From Eutreptiella sp. 'Long Island Sound 2002' (taxonomy: Eukaryota; Euglenozoa; Euglenophyceae; Eutreptiales; Eutreptiaceae), in the NCBI GenBank assembly GCA_964036045.1, contig OZ038378.1, positions 168,069,975 to 168,133,974 on the forward strand: a stretch of 64,000 bases of DNA. The letters run 5' to 3'. A program made the position numbers and the translations under genes. Below, piece after piece: positions 34,201-49,200 of this stretch (the first letter of the stretch is position 1; every line of letters begins with the position of its first letter). Under the pieces are notes generated by a model. That model was not told the DNA's origin and searched no databases. It saw only the letters and a program-made list of their open reading frames with translations.

Positions 34201-37200
34201 GGGCAAAATCAGAAGTGGCCCACAAGTGGGCAAATTGGCTACCTCACCCCTGCCGTATCGGGGAGCCCCACCGCCTCAGAGCGGGGGGCAAAATCAGAAG
34301 TGGCCCACAAGTGGGCAAATTGGCTACCTCACCCCTGCCGTATCGGGGAGCCCCACCGCCTCAGAGCGGGGGGCAAAATCAGAAGTGGCCCACAAGTGGG
34401 CAAATTGGCTACCTCACCCCTGCCGTATCGGGGAGCCCCACCGCCTCAAAGCGGGGGGCAAAATCAGAAGTGGCCCACAAGTGGGCAAATTGGCTACCTC
34501 ACCCCTGCCGTATCGGGGAGCCCCACCGCCTCAGAGCGGGGGGCAAAATCAGAAGTGGCCCACAAGTGGGCAAATTGGCTACCTCACCCCTGCCGTATCG
34601 GGGAGCCCCACCGCCTCAGAGCGGGGGGCAAAATCAGAAGTGGCCCACAAGTGGGCAAATTGGCTACCTCACCCCTGCCGTATCGGGGAGCCCCACCGCC
34701 TCAGAGCGGGGGGCAAAATCAGAAGTGGCCCACAAGTGGGCAAATTGGCTACCTCACCCCTGCCGTATCGGGGAGCCCCACCGCCTCAGAGCGGGGGGCA
34801 AAATCAGAAGTGGCCCACAAGTGGGCAAATTGGCTACCTCACCCCTGCCGTATCGGGGAGCCCGGGCGACCCGCCTCAGAGCGGGGGGCAAAAATCAGAA
34901 GTGGCCCACAAGTGGGCAAATTGGCTACCTCACCCCTGCCGTATCGGGGAGCCCCACCGCCTCAGAGCGGGGGGCAAAATCAGAAGTGGCCCACAAGTGG
35001 GCAAATTGGCTACCTCACCCCTGCCGTATCGGGGAGCCCCACCGCTTCAGAGCGGGGGGCAAAATCAGAAGTGGCCCACAAGTGGGCAAATTGGCTACCT
35101 CACCCCTGCCGTATCGGGGAGCCGCACCGCCTCAGAGCGGGGGGCAAAAATAGAAGTGGCCCACAAGTGGGCAAATTGGCTACCTCACCCCTGCCGTATC
35201 GGGGAGCCCCACCGCTTCGGAGCGGGGGGCAAAATCAGAAGTGGCCCACAAGTGGGCAAATTGGCTACCTCACCCCTGCCGTATCGGGGAGCCCCACCGC
35301 CTCGGAGCGGGGGGCAAAATCAGAAGTGGCCCACAAGTGGGCAAATTGGCTACCTCACCCCTGCCGTATCGGGGAGCCGCACCGCCTCAGAGCGGGGGGC
35401 AAAATCAGAAGTGGCCCACAAGTGGGCAAATTGGCTACCTCACCCCTGCCGTATCGGGGAGCCGCACCGCCTCAGAGCGGGGGGCAAAAATAGAAGTGGC
35501 CCACAAGTGGGCAAATTGGCTACCTCACCCCTGCCGTATCGGGGAGCCCCACCGCTTCGGAGCGGGGGGCAAAATCAGAAGTGGCCCACAAGTGGGCAAA
35601 TTGGCTACCTCACCCCTGCCGTATCGGGGAGCCCCACCGCCTCAGAGCGGGGGGCAAAATCAGAAGTGGCCCACAAGTGGGCAAATTGGCTACCTCACCC
35701 CTGCCGTATCAGAGAGCCCCACCGCCTCAGAGCGGGGGGCAAAATCAGAAGTGGCCCACAAGTGGGCAAATTGGCTACCTCACCCCTGCCGTATCGGGGA
35801 GCCCCACCGCTTCAAAGCGGGGGGCAAAATCAGAAGTGGCCCACAAGTGGGCAAATTGGCTACCTCACCCCTGCCGTATCGGGGAGCCCCACCGCCTCAA
35901 AGCGGGGGGCAAAATCAGAAGTGGCCCACAAGTGGGCAAATTGGCTACCTCACCCCTGCCGTATCGGGGAGCCCCACCGCCTCAGAGCGGGGGGCAAAAT
36001 CAGAAGTGGCCCACAAGTGGGCAAATTGGCTACCTCACCCCTGCCGTATCGGGGAGCCCCACCGCCTCAGAGCGGGGGGCAAAATCAGAAGTGGCCCACA
36101 AGTGGGCAAATTGGCTACCTCACCCCTGCTGTATCGGGGAGCCCCACCGCCTCAGAGCGGGGGGCAAAATCAGAAGTGGCCCACAAGTGGGCAAATTGGC
36201 TACCTCACCCCTGCCGTATCGGGGAGCCGCACCGCCTCAGAGCGGGGGGCAAAAATAGAAGTGGCCCACAAGTGGGCAAATTGGCTACCTCACCCCTGCC
36301 GTATCGGGGAGCCCCACCGCCTCAGAGCGGGGGGCAAAATCAGAAGTGGCCCACAAGTGGGCAAATTGGCTACCTCACCCCTGCCGTATCGGGGAGCCCC
36401 ACCGCTTCAGAGCGGGGGGCAAAATCAGAAGTGGCCCACAAGTGGGTAAATTGGCTACCTCACCCCTGCCGTATCGGGGAGCCCCACCGCCTCAGAGCGG
36501 GGGGCAAAATCAGAAGTGGCCCACAAGTGGGCAAATTGGCTACCTCACCCCTGCCGTATCGGGGAGCCCCACCGCCTCAGAGCGGGGGGCAAAATCAGAA
36601 GTGGCCCACAAGTGGGCAAATTGGCTACCTCACCCCTGCCGTATCGGGGAGCCCCACCGCCTCAGAGCGGGGGGCAAAATCAGAAGTGGCCCACAAGTGG
36701 GCAAATTGGCTACCTCACCCCTGCCGTATCGGGGAGCCCCACCGCCTCAGAGCGGGGGGCAAAATCAGAAGTGGCCCACAAGTGGGCAAATTGGCTACCT
36801 CACCCCTGCCGTATCAGGGAGCCCCACCGCTTCAGAGCGGGGGGCAAAATCAGAAGTGGCCCACAAGTGGGCAAATTGGCTACCTCACCCCTGCCGTATC
36901 GGGGAGCCCCACCGCCTCAGAGCGGGGGGCAAAATCAGAAGAGGCCCACAAGTGGGCAAATTGGCTACCTCACCCCTGCCGTATCGGGGAGCCCCACCGC
37001 CTCAGAGCGGGGGGCAAAATCAGAAGTGGCCCACAAGTGGGCAAATTGGCTACCTCACCCCTGCCGTATCGGGGAGCCCCACCGCCTCAGAGCGGGGGGC
37101 AAAATCAGAAGTGGCCCACAAGTGGGCAAATTGGCTACCTCACCCCTGCCGTATCGGGGAGCCCCACCGCCTCAGAGCGGGGGGCAAAATCAGAAGAGGC

Positions 37201-40200
37201 CCACAAGTGGGCAAATTGGCTACCTCACCCCTGCCGTATCGGGGAGCCCCACCGCCTCAGAGCGGGGGGCAAAATCAGAAGTGGCCCACAAGTGGGCAAA
37301 TTGGCTACCTCACCCCTGCCGTATCGGGGAGCCCCACCGCCTCAGAGCGGGGGGCAAAATCAGAAGTGGCCCACAAGTGGGCAAATTGGCTACCTCACCC
37401 CTGCCGTATCGGGGAGCCCCACCGCCTCAGAGCGGGGGGCAAAATCAGAAGTGGCCCACAAGTGGGTAAATTGGCTACCTCACCCCTGCTGTATCGGGGA
37501 GCCCCACCGCCTCAGAGCGGGGGGCAAAATCAGAAGTGGCCCACAAGTGGGCAAATTGGCTACCTCACCCCTGCCGTATCGGGGAGCCCCACCGCCTCAG
37601 AGCGGGGGGCAAAATCAGAAGTGGCCCACAAGTGGGCAAATTGGCTACCTCACCCCTGCCGTATCGGGGAGCCCCACCGCCTCAGAGCGGGGGGCAAAAT
37701 CAGAAGTGGCCCACAAGTGGGCAAATTGGCTACCTGACCCCTGCCGTATCGGGGAGCCCCACCGCCTCAGAGCGGGGGGCAAAATCAGAAGTGGCCCACA
37801 AGTGGGCAAATTGGCTACCTCACCCCTGCCGTATCGGGGAGCCCCACCGCTTCAGAGCGGGGGGCAAAATCAGAAGTGGCCCACAAGTGGGCAAATTGGC
37901 CACCTCACCCCTGCCGTATCGGGGAGCCCCACCGCTTCAGGGCGGGGGGCAAAATCAGAAGATGCCCACAAGTGGGCAAATTGGCTACCTCACCCCTGCC
38001 GTATCGGGGAGCCCCACCGCTTCAGAGCGGGGGGCAAAATCAGAAGTGGCCCACAAGTGGGCAAATTGGCCACCTCACCCCTGCCGTATCGGGGAGCCCC
38101 ACCGCTTCAGAGCGGGGGGCAAAATCAGAAGTGGCCCACAAGTGGGCAAATTGGCTACCTCACCCCTGCCGTATCGGGGAGCCCCACCGCCTCAGAGCGG
38201 GGGGCAAAATCAGAAGTGGCCCACAAGTGGGCAAATTGGCTACCTCACCCCTGCCGTATCGGGGAGCCCCACCGCCTCAGAGCGGGGGGCAAAATCAGAA
38301 GTGGCCCACAAGTGGGCAAATTGGCTACCTCACCCCTGCCGTATCGGGGAGCCCCACCGCCTCAGAGCGGGGGGCAAAATCAGAAGTGGCCCACAAGTGG
38401 GCAAATTGGCTACCTCACCCCTGCCGTATCGGGGAGCCCCACCGCCTCAGAGCGGGGGGCAAAATCAGAAGAGGCCCACAAGTGGGCAAATTGGCTACCT
38501 CACCCCTGCCGTATCGGGGAGCCCCACCGCCTCAGAGCGGGGGGCAAAATCAGAAGAGGCCCACAAGTGGGCAAATTGGCTACCTCACCCCTGCCGTATC
38601 GGGGAGCCCCACCGCTTCAGATCGGGGGGCAAAATCAGAAGTGGCCCACAAGTGGGCAAATTGGCTACCTCACCCCTGCCGTATCGGGGAGCCCCACCGC
38701 TTCAGGGCGGGGGGCAAAATCAGAAGATGCCCACAAGTGGACAAATTGGCTACCTCACCCCTGCCGTATCGGGGAGCCCCACCGCCTCAGAGCGGGGGGC
38801 AAAATCAGAAGTGGCCCACAAGTGGGCAAATTGGCTACCTCACCCCTGCCGTATCGGGGAGCCCCACCGCCTCAGAGCGGGGGGCAAAATCAGAAGTGGC
38901 CCACAAGTGGGCAAATTGGCTACCTCACCCCTGCCGTATCGGGGAGCCCCACCGCCTCAGAGCGGGGGGCAAAATCAGAAGTGGCCCACAAGTGGGCAAA
39001 TTGGCTACCTCACCCCTGCCGTATCGGGGAGCCCCACCGCCTCAGAGCGGGGGGCAAAATCAGAAGTGGCCCACAAGTGGGCAAATTGGCTACCTCACCC
39101 CTGCCGTATCGGGGAGCCCCACCGCCTCAGAGCGGGGGGCAAAATCAGAAGAGGCCCACAAGTGGGCAAATTGGCTACCTCACCCCTGCCGTATCGGGGA
39201 GCCCCACCGCTTCAGAGCGGGGGGCAAAATCAGAAGTCGCCCACAAGTGGGCAAATTGGCTACCTCACCCCTGCCGTATCGGGGAGCCCCACCGCCTCAG
39301 AGCGGGGGGCAAAATCAGAAGTGGTCAACAAGTGGGCAAATTGGCTACCTCACCCCTGCCGTATCGGGGAGCCCCACCGCTTCAGAGCGGGGGGCAAAAT
39401 CAGAAGTGGCCCACAAGTGGGCAATATGGCTACCTCACCCCTGCCGTATCGGGGAGCCCCACCGCCTCAGAGCGGGGGGCAAAATCAGAAGTGGCCCACA
39501 AGTGGACAAATTGGCTACCTCACCCCTGCCGTATCGGGGAGCCCCACCGCCTTAGAGCGGGGGGCAAAATCAGAAGTGGCCCACAAGTGGGCAAATTGGC
39601 TACCTCACCCCTACCGTATCGGGGAGCCCCACCACCTCAGAGCGGGGGGCAAAATCAGAAGTGGCCCACAAGTGGGCAAATTGGCTACCTCACCCCTGCC
39701 GTATCGGGGAGCCCCACCGCCTCAGAGCGGGGGGCAAAATCAGAAGTGGCCCACAAGTGGGCAAATTGCCTACCTGACCCCTGCCGTATCGGGGAGCCCC
39801 ACCGCCTCAGAGCGGGGGGCAAAATCAGAAGTGGCCCACAAGTGGGCAAATTGGCCACCTCACCCCTGCCGTATCGGGGAGCCCCACCGCTTCAGAGCGG
39901 GGGGCAAAATCAGAAGTGGCCCACAAGTGGGCAAATTGGCTACCTCACCCCTGCCGTATCGGGGAGCCCCACCGCCTCAGAGCGGGGGGCAAAATCAGAA
40001 GTGGCCCACAAGTGGGCAAATTGGCTACCTCACCCCTGCCGTATCGGGGAGCCCCACCGCTTCAGAGCGGGGGGCAAAATCAGAAGTGGCCCACAAGTGG
40101 GCAAATTGGCTACCTCACCCCTGCCGTATCGGGGAGCCCCACCGCCTCAGAGCGGGGGGCAAAATCAGAAGTGGCCCACAAGTGGGCAAATTGGCTACCT

Positions 40201-43200
40201 CACCCCTGCCGTATCGGGGAGCCCCACCGCCTCAGAGCGGGGGGCAAAATCAGAAGTGGCCCACAAGTGGGCAAATTGGCTACCTCACCCCTGCCGTATC
40301 GGGGAGCCCCACCGCCTCAGAGCGGGGGGCAAAATCAGAAGTGGCCCACAAGTGGGCAAATTGGCTACCTCACCCCTGCCGTATCGGGGAGCCCCACCGC
40401 CTCAGAGCGGGGGGCAAAATCAGAAGTGGCCCACAAGTGGGCAAATTGGCTACCTCACCCCTGCCGTATCGGGGAGCCCCACCGCCTCAGAGCGGGGGGC
40501 AAAATCAGAAGAGGCCCACAAGTGGGCAAATTGGCTACCTCACCCCTGCCGTATCGGGGAGCCCCACCGCCTCAGAGCGGGGGGCAAAATCAGAAGAGGC
40601 CCACAAGTGGGCAAATTGGCTACCTCACCCCTGCCGTATCGGGGAGCCCCACCGCTTCAGATCGGGGGGCAAAATCAGAAGTGGCCCACAAGTGGGCAAA
40701 TTGGCTACCTCACCCCTGCCGTATCGGGGAGCCCCACCGCTTCAGGGCGGGGGGCAAAATCAGAAGATGCCCACAAGTGGACAAATTGGCTACCTCACCC
40801 CTGCCGTATCGGGGAGCCCCACCGCCTCAGAGCGGGGGGCAAAATCAGAAGTGGCCCACAAGTGGGCAAATTGGCTACCTCACCCCTGCCGTATCGGGGA
40901 GCCCCACCGCCTCAGAGCGGGGGGCAAAATCAGAAGTGGCCCACAAGTGGGCAAATTGGCTACCTCACCCCTGCCGTATCGGGGAGCCCCACCGCCTCAG
41001 AGCGGGGGGCAAAATCAGAAGTGGCCCACAAGTGGGCAAATTGGCTACCTCACCCCTGCCGTATCGGGGAGCCCCACCGCCTCAGAGCGGGGGGCAAAAT
41101 CAGAAGTGGCCCACAAGTGGGCAAATTGGCTACCTCACCCCTGCCGTATCGGGGAGCCCCACCGCCTCAGAGCGGGGGGCAAAATCAGAAGAGGCCCACA
41201 AGTGGGCAAATTGGCTACCTCACCCCTGCCGTATCGGGGAGCCCCACCGCTTCAGAGCGGGGGGCAAAATCAGAAGTCGCCCACAAGTGGGCAAATTGGC
41301 TACCTCACCCCTGCCGTATCGGGGAGCCCCACCGCCTCAGAGCGGGGGGCAAAATCAGAAGTGGTCAACAAGTGGGCAAATTGGCTACCTCACCCCTGCC
41401 GTATCGGGGAGCCCCACCGCTTCAGAGCGGGGGGCAAAATCAGAAGTGGCCCACAAGTGGGCAATATGGCTACCTCACCCCTGCCGTATCGGGGAGCCCC
41501 ACCGCCTCAGAGCGGGGGGCAAAATCAGAAGTGGCCCACAAGTGGACAAATTGGCTACCTCACCCCTGCCGTATCGGGGAGCCCCACCGCCTTAGAGCGG
41601 GGGGCAAAATCAGAAGTGGCCCACAAGTGGGCAAATTGGCTACCTCACCCCTACCGTATCGGGGAGCCCCACCACCTCAGAGCGGGGGGCAAAATCAGAA
41701 GTGGCCCACAAGTGGGCAAATTGGCTACCTCACCCCTGCCGTATCGGGGAGCCCCACCGCCTCAGAGCGGGGGGCAAAATCAGAAGTGGCCCACAAGTGG
41801 GCAAATTGCCTACCTGACCCCTGCCGTATCGGGGAGCCCCACCGCCTCAGAGCGGGGGGCAAAATCAGAAGTGGCCCACAAGTGGGCAAATTGGCCACCT
41901 CACCCCTGCCGTATCGGGGAGCCCCACCGCTTCAGAGCGGGGGGCAAAATCAGAAGTGGCCCACAAGTGGGCAAATTGGCTACCTCACCCCTGCCGTATC
42001 GGGGAGCCCCACCGCCTCAGAGCGGGGGGCAAAATCAGAAGTGGCCCACAAGTGGGCAAATTGGCTACCTCACCCCTGCCGTATCGGGGAGCCCCACCGC
42101 TTCAGAGCGGGGGGCAAAATCAGAAGTGGCCCACAAGTGGGCAAATTGGCTACCTCACCCCTGCCGTATCGGGGAGCCCCACCGCCTCAGAGCGGGGGGC
42201 AAAATCAGAAGTGGCCCACAAGTGGGCAAATTGGCTACCTCACCCCTGCCGTATCGGGGAGCCCCACCGCCTCAGAGCGGGGGGCAAAATCAGAAGTGGC
42301 CCACAAGTGGGCAAATTGGCTACCTCACCCCTGCCGTATCAGAGAGCCCCACCGCCTCAGAGCGGGGGGCAAAATCAGAAGTGGCCCACAAGTGGGCAAA
42401 TTGGCTACCTCACCCCTGCCGTATCGGGGAGCCCCACCGCCTCAGAGCGGGGGGCAAAATCAGAAGTGGCCCACAAGTGGACAAATTGGCTACCTCACCC
42501 CTGCCGTATCAGGGAGCCCCACCGCCTCAGAGCGGGGGGCAAAATCAGAAGTGGCCCACAAGTGGGCAAATTGGCTACCTCACCCCTGCCGTATCGGGGA
42601 GCCCCACCGCCTCAGAGCGGGGGACAAAATCAGAAGTGGCCCACAAGTGGGCAAATTGGCTACCTCACCCCTGCCGTATCGGGGAGCCCCACCGCCTCAG
42701 AGCGGGGGGCAAAATCAGAAGTGGCCCACAAGTGGGCAAATTGGCTACCTCACCCCTGCCGTATCGGGGAGCCCCACCGCCTCAGAGCGGGGGGCAAAAT
42801 CAGAAGAGGCCCACAAGTGGGCAAATTGGCTACCTCACCCCTGCCGTATCGGGGAGCCCCACCGCTTCAGAGCGGGGGGCAAAATCAGAAGTGGCCCACA
42901 AGTGGGCAAATTGGCTACCTCACCCCTGCCGTATCGGGGAGCCCCACCGCCTCAGAGCGGGGGGCAAAATCAGAAGTGGCCCACAAGTGGGCAAATTGGC
43001 TACCTCACCCCTGCCGTATCGGGGAGCCCCACCGCCTCAGAGCGGGGGGCAAAATCAGAAGTGGCCCACAAGTGGGCAAATTGGCTACCTCACCCCTGCC
43101 GTATCGGGGAGCCCCACCGCCTCAGAGCGGGGGGCAAAATCAGAAGTGGCCCACAAGTGGGCAAATTGGCTACCTCACCCCTGCCGTATCGGGGAGCCCC

Positions 43201-46200
43201 ACCGCCTCAGAGCGGGGGGCAAAATCAGAAGTGGCCCACAAGTGGGCAAATTGGCTACCTCACCCCTGCCGTATCGGGGAGCCCCACCGCCTCAGAGCGG
43301 GGGGCAAAATCAGAAGTGGCCCACAAGTGGGCAAATTGGCTACCTCACCCCTGCCGTATCGGGGGGCCCCACCGCCTTAGAGCGGGGGGCAAAATCAGAA
43401 GTGGCCCACAAGTGGGCAAATTGGCTACCTCACCCCTGCCGTATCGGGGAGCCCCACCGCCTCAGAGCGGGGGGCAAAATCAGAAGAGGCCCACAAGTGG
43501 GCAAATTGGCTACCTCACCCCTGCCGTATCGGGGAGCCCCACCGCCTTAGAGCGGGGGGCAAAATCAGAAGTGGCCCACAAGTGGGCAAATTGGCTACCT
43601 CACCCCTGCCGTATCGGGGAGCCCCACCGCCTCAGAGCGGGGGGCAAAATCAGAAGTGGCCCACAAGTGGGCAAATTGGCTACCTCACCCCTGCCGTATC
43701 GGGGAGCCCCACCGCCTCAGAGCGGGGGGCAAAATCAGAAGTGGCCCACAAGTGGGCAAATTGGCTACCTCACCCCTGCCGTATCGGGGAGCCCCACCGC
43801 CTCAGAGCGGGGGGCAAAATCAGAAGTGGCCCACAAGTGGGCAAATTGGCTACCTCACCCCTGCCGTATCGGGGAGCCCCACCGCCTCAGAGCGGGGGGC
43901 AAAATCAGAAGTGGCCCACAAGTGGGCAAATTGGCTACCTCACCCCTGCCGTATCGGGGAGCCCCACCGCCTCAGAGCGGGGGGCAAAATCAGAAGTGGC
44001 CCACAAGTGGGCAAATTGGCTACCTCACCCCTGCCGTATCGGGGAGCCCCACCGCCTCAGAGCGGGGGGCAAAATCAGAAGTGGCCCACAAGTGGGCAAA
44101 TTGGCTACCTCACCCCTGCCGTATCGGGGAGCCCCACCGCCTCAGAGCGGGGGGCAAAATCAGAAGTGGCCCACAAGTGGGCAAATTGGCTACCTCACCC
44201 CTGCCGTATCGGGGAGCCCCACCGCCTCAGAGCGGGGGGCAAAATCAGAAGTGGCCCACAAGTGGGCAAATTGGCTACCTCACCCCTGCCGTATCGGGGA
44301 GCCCCACCGCCCCAGAGCGGGGGGCAAAATCAGAAGTGGCCCACAAGTGGGCAAATTGGCTACCTCACCCCTGCCGTATCGGGGAGCCCCACCGCCTCAG
44401 AGCGGGGGGCAAAATCAGAAGTGGCCCACAAGTGGGCAAATTGGCTACCTCACCCCTGCCGTATCGGGGAGCCCCACCGCCTCAGAGCGGGGGGCAAAAT
44501 CAGAAGTGGCCCACAAGTGGGCAAATTGGCCACCTCACCCCTGCCGTATCGGGGAGCCCCACCGCCTCAGAGCGGGGGGCAAAATCAGAAGTGGCCCACA
44601 AGTGGGCAAATTGGCTACCTCACCCCTGCCGTATCGGGGAGCCCCACCGCCTCAGAGCGGGGGGCAAAATCAGAAGTGGCCCACAAGTGGGCAAATTGGC
44701 TACCTCACCCCTGCCGTATCGGGGAGCCCCACCGCCTCAGAGCGGGGGGCAAAATCAGAAGTGGCCCACAGGTGGGCAAATTGGCTACCTCACCCCTGCC
44801 GTATCGGGGAGCCCCACCGCCTCAGAGCGGGGGGCAAAATCAGAAGTGGCCCACAAGTGGGCAAATTGGCTACCTCACCCCTGCCGTATCGGGGAGCCCC
44901 ACCGCCTCAGAGCGGGGGGCAAAATCAGAAGTGGCCCACAAGTGGGCAAATTGGCTACCTCACCCCTGCCGTATCGGGGAGCCCCACCGCCTCAGAGCGG
45001 GGGGCAAAATCAGAAGTGGCCCACAAGTGGGCAAATTGGCTACCTCACCCCTGCCGTATCGGGGAGCCCCACCGCCTCAGAGCGGGGGGCAAAATCAGAA
45101 GAGGCCCACAAGTGGGCAAATTGGCTACCTCACCCCTGCCGTATCGGGGAGCCCCACCGCCTCAGAGCGGGGGGCAAAATCAGAAGTGGCCCACAAGTGG
45201 GCAAATTGGCTACCTCACCCCTGCCGTATCGGGGAGCCCCACCGCCCCAGAGCGGGGGGCAAAATCAGAAGAGGCCCACAAGTGGGCAAATTGGCTACCT
45301 CACCCCTGCCGTATCGGGGAGCCCCACCGCCAGAGAGTGGGGGGCAAAATCAGAAGTGGCCCACAAGTGGGCAAATTGGCTACCTCACCCCTGCCGTATC
45401 GGGGAGCCCCACCGCCTCAGAGCGGGGGGCAAAATCAGAAGTGGCCCACAAGTGGGCAAATTGGCCACCTCACCCCTGCCGTATCGGGGAGCCCCACCGC
45501 CTCAGAGCGGGGGGCAAAATCAGAAGTGGCCCACAAGTGGGCAAATTGGCTACCTCACCCCTGCCGTATCGGGGAGCCCCACCGCCTCAGAGCGGGGGGC
45601 AAAATCAGAAGAGGCCCACAAGTGGGCAAATTGGCTACCTCACCCCTGCCGTATCGGGGAGCCCCACCGCCTCAGAGCGGGGGGCAAAATCAGAAGAGGC
45701 CCACAAGTGGGCAAATTGGCTACCTCACCCCTGCCGTATCGGGGAGCCCCACCGCCTTAGAGCGGGGGGCAAAATCAGAAGTGGCCCACAAGTGGGCAAA
45801 TTGGCTACCTCACCCCTGCCGTATCGGGGAGCCCCACCGCCTCAGAGCGGGGGGCAAAATCAGAAGTGGCCCACAAGTGGGCAAATTGGCTACCTCACCC
45901 CTGCCGTATCGGGGAGCCCCACCGCCTCAGAGCGGGGGGCAAAATCAGAAGTGGCCCACAAGTGGGCAAATTGGCTACCTCACCCCTGCCGTATCGGGGA
46001 GCCCCACCGCCCCAGAGCGGGGGGCAAAATCAGAAGAGGCCCACAAGTGGGCAAATTGGCTACCTCACCCCTGCCGTATCGGGGAGCCCCACCGCCAGAG
46101 AGTGGGGGGCAAAATCAGAAGTGGCCCACAAGTGGGCAAATTGGCTACCTCACCCCTGCCGTATCGGGGAGCCCCACCGCCTCAGAGCGGGGGGCAAAAT

Positions 46201-49200
46201 CAGAAGTGGCCCACAAGTGGGCAAATTGGCCACCTCACCCCTGCCGTATCGGGGAGCCCCACCGCCTCAGAGCGGGGGGCAAAATCAGAAGTGGCCCACA
46301 AGTGGGCAAATTGGCTACCTCACCCCTGCCGTATCGGGGAGCCCCACCGCCTCAGAGCGGGGGGCAAAATCAGAAGAGGCCCACAAGTGGGCAAATTGGC
46401 TACCTCACCCCTGCCGTATCGGGGAGCCCCACCGCCTCAGAGCGGGGGGCAAAATCAGAAGAGGCCCACAAGTGGGCAAATTGGCTACCTCACCCCTGCC
46501 GTATCGGGGAGCCCCACCGCCTTAGAGCGGGGGGCAAAATCAGAAGTGGCCCACAAGTGGGCAAATTGGCTACCTCACCCCTGCCGTATCGGGGAGCCCC
46601 ACCGCCTCAGAGCGGGGGGCAAAATCAGAAGTGGCCCACAAGTGGGCAAATTGGCTACCTCACCCCTGCCGTATCGGGGAGCCCCACCGCCTCAGAGCGG
46701 GGGGCAAAATCAGAAGTGGCCCACAAGTGGGCAAATTGGCTACCTCACCCCTGCCGTATCGGGGAGCCCCACCGCCTCAGAGCGGGGGGCAAAATCAGAA
46801 GTGGCCCACAAGTGGGCAAATTGGCCACCTCACCCCTGCCGTATCGGGGAGCCCCACCGCCTCAGAGCGGGGGGCAAAATCAGAAGTGGCCCACAAGTGG
46901 GCAAATTGGCTACCTCACCCCTGCCGTATCGGGGAGCCCCACCGCCCCAGAGCGGGGGGCAAAATCAGAAGTGGCCCACAAGTGGGCAAATTGGCTACCT
47001 CACCCCTGCCGCATCGGGGAGCCCCACCGCCTCAGAGCGGGGGACAAAATCAGAAGTGGCCCACAAGTGGGCAAATTGGCTACCTCACCCCTGCCGTATC
47101 GGGGAGCCCCACCGCCTCAGAGCGGGGGGCAAAATCAGAAGTGGCCCACAAGTGGGCAAATTGGCTACCTCACCCCTGCCGTATCGGGGAGCCCCACCGC
47201 CTCAGAGCGGGGGGCAAAATCAGAAGTGGCCCACAAGTGGGCAAATTGGCTACCTCACCCCTACCGTATCGGGGAGCCCCACCGCCTCAGAGCGGGGGGC
47301 AAAATCAGAAGGGGCCCACAAGTGGGCAAATTGGCTACCTCACCCCTGCCGTATCGGGGAGCCCCACCGCCTCAGAGCGGGGGACAAAATCAGAAGTGGC
47401 CCATAAGTGGGCAAATTGGCTACCTCACCCCTGCCGTATCGGGGAGCCCCACCGCCTTAGAGCGGGGGGCAAAATCCGAAGTGGCCCACAAGTGGGCAAA
47501 TTGGCTACCTCACCCCTGCCGTATCGGGGAGCCCCACCGCCTCAGAGCGGGGGGCAAAATCAGAAGTGGCCCACAAGTGAGCAAAGTGGCTACCTCACCC
47601 CTGCCGTATCGGGGAGCCCCACCGCCTCAGAGCGGGGGGCAAAATCAGAAGAGGCCCACAAGTGGGCAAATTGGCTACCTCACCCCTGCCGTATCGGGGA
47701 GCCCCACCGCCTCAGAGCGGGGGGCAAAATCAGAAGTGGCCCACAAGTGGGCAAATTGGCTACCTCACCCCCGCCGTATCGGGGAGCCCCACCGCCTCAG
47801 GGCGGGGGGCAAAATCAGAAGTGGCCCACAAGTGGGCAAATTGGCTACCTCACCCCTACCGTATCGGGGAGCCCCACCGCCTCAGAGCGGGGGGCAAAAT
47901 CAGAAGGGGCCCACAAGTGGGCAAATTGGCTACCTCACCCCTGCCGTATCGGGGAGCCCCACCGCCTCAGAGCGGGGGACAAAATCAGAAGTGGCCCATA
48001 AGTGGGCAAATTGGCTACCTCACCCCTGCCGTATCGGGGAGCCCCACCGCCTCAGAGCAGGGGGCAAAATCAGAAGTGGCCCACAAGTGGGCAAATTGGC
48101 TACCTCACCCCTGCCGTATCGGGGAGCCCGACCGCCTCAGAGCGGGGGGCAAAATCAGAAGAGGCCCACAAGTGGGCAAATTGGCTACCTCACCCCTGCC
48201 GTATCGGGGAGCCCCACCGCCTCAGAGCGGGGGGCAAAATCAGAAGTGGCCCACAAGTGGGCAAATTGGCTACCTCACCCCCGCCGTATCGGGGAGCCCC
48301 ACCGCCTCAGGGCGGGGGGCAAAATCAGAAGTGGCCCACAAGTGGGCAAATTGGCCACCTCACCCCTGCCGTATCGGGGAGCCCCACCGCCTCAGAGCGG
48401 GGGGCAAAATCAGAAGTGGCCCACAAGTGGGCAAATTGGCTACCTCACCCCTGCCGTATCGGGGAGCCCCACCGCCTCAGAGCGGGGGGCAAAATCAGAA
48501 GAGGCCCACAAGTGGGCAAATTGGCTACCTCACCCCTGCCGTATCGGGGAGCCCCACCGCCTCAGAGCGGGGGGCAAAATCAGAAGAGGCCCACAAGTGG
48601 GCAAATTGGCTACCTCACCCCTGCCGTATCGGGGAGCCCCACCGCCTTGGAGCGGGGGGCAAAATCAGAAGTGGCCCACAAGTGGGCAAATTGGCTACCT
48701 CACCCCTGCCGTATCGGGGAGCCCCACCGCCTCGGAGCGGGGGGCAAAATCAGAAGTGGCCCACAAGTGGGCAAATTGGCCACCTCACCCCTGCCGTATC
48801 GGGGAGCCCCACCGCCTCAGAGCGGGGGGCAAAATCAGAAGTGGCCCACAAGTGGGCAAATTGGCTACCTCACCCCTGCCGTATCGGGGAGCCCCACCGC
48901 CTTAGAGCGGGGGGCAAAATCAGAAGTGGCCCACAAGTGGGCAAATTGGCTACCTCACCCCTACCGTATCGGGGAGCCCCACCGCCTCAGAGCGGGGGGC
49001 AAAATCAGAAGGGGCCCACAAGTGGGCAAATTGGCTACCTCACCCCTGCCGTATCGGGGAGCCCCACCGCCCCAGAGCGGGGGGCAAAATCAGAAGTGGC
49101 CCACAAGTGGGCAAATTGGCTACCTCACCCCTGCCGCATCGGGGAGCCCCACCGCCTCAGAGCGGGGGACAAAATCAGAAGTGGCCCACAAGTGGGCAAA

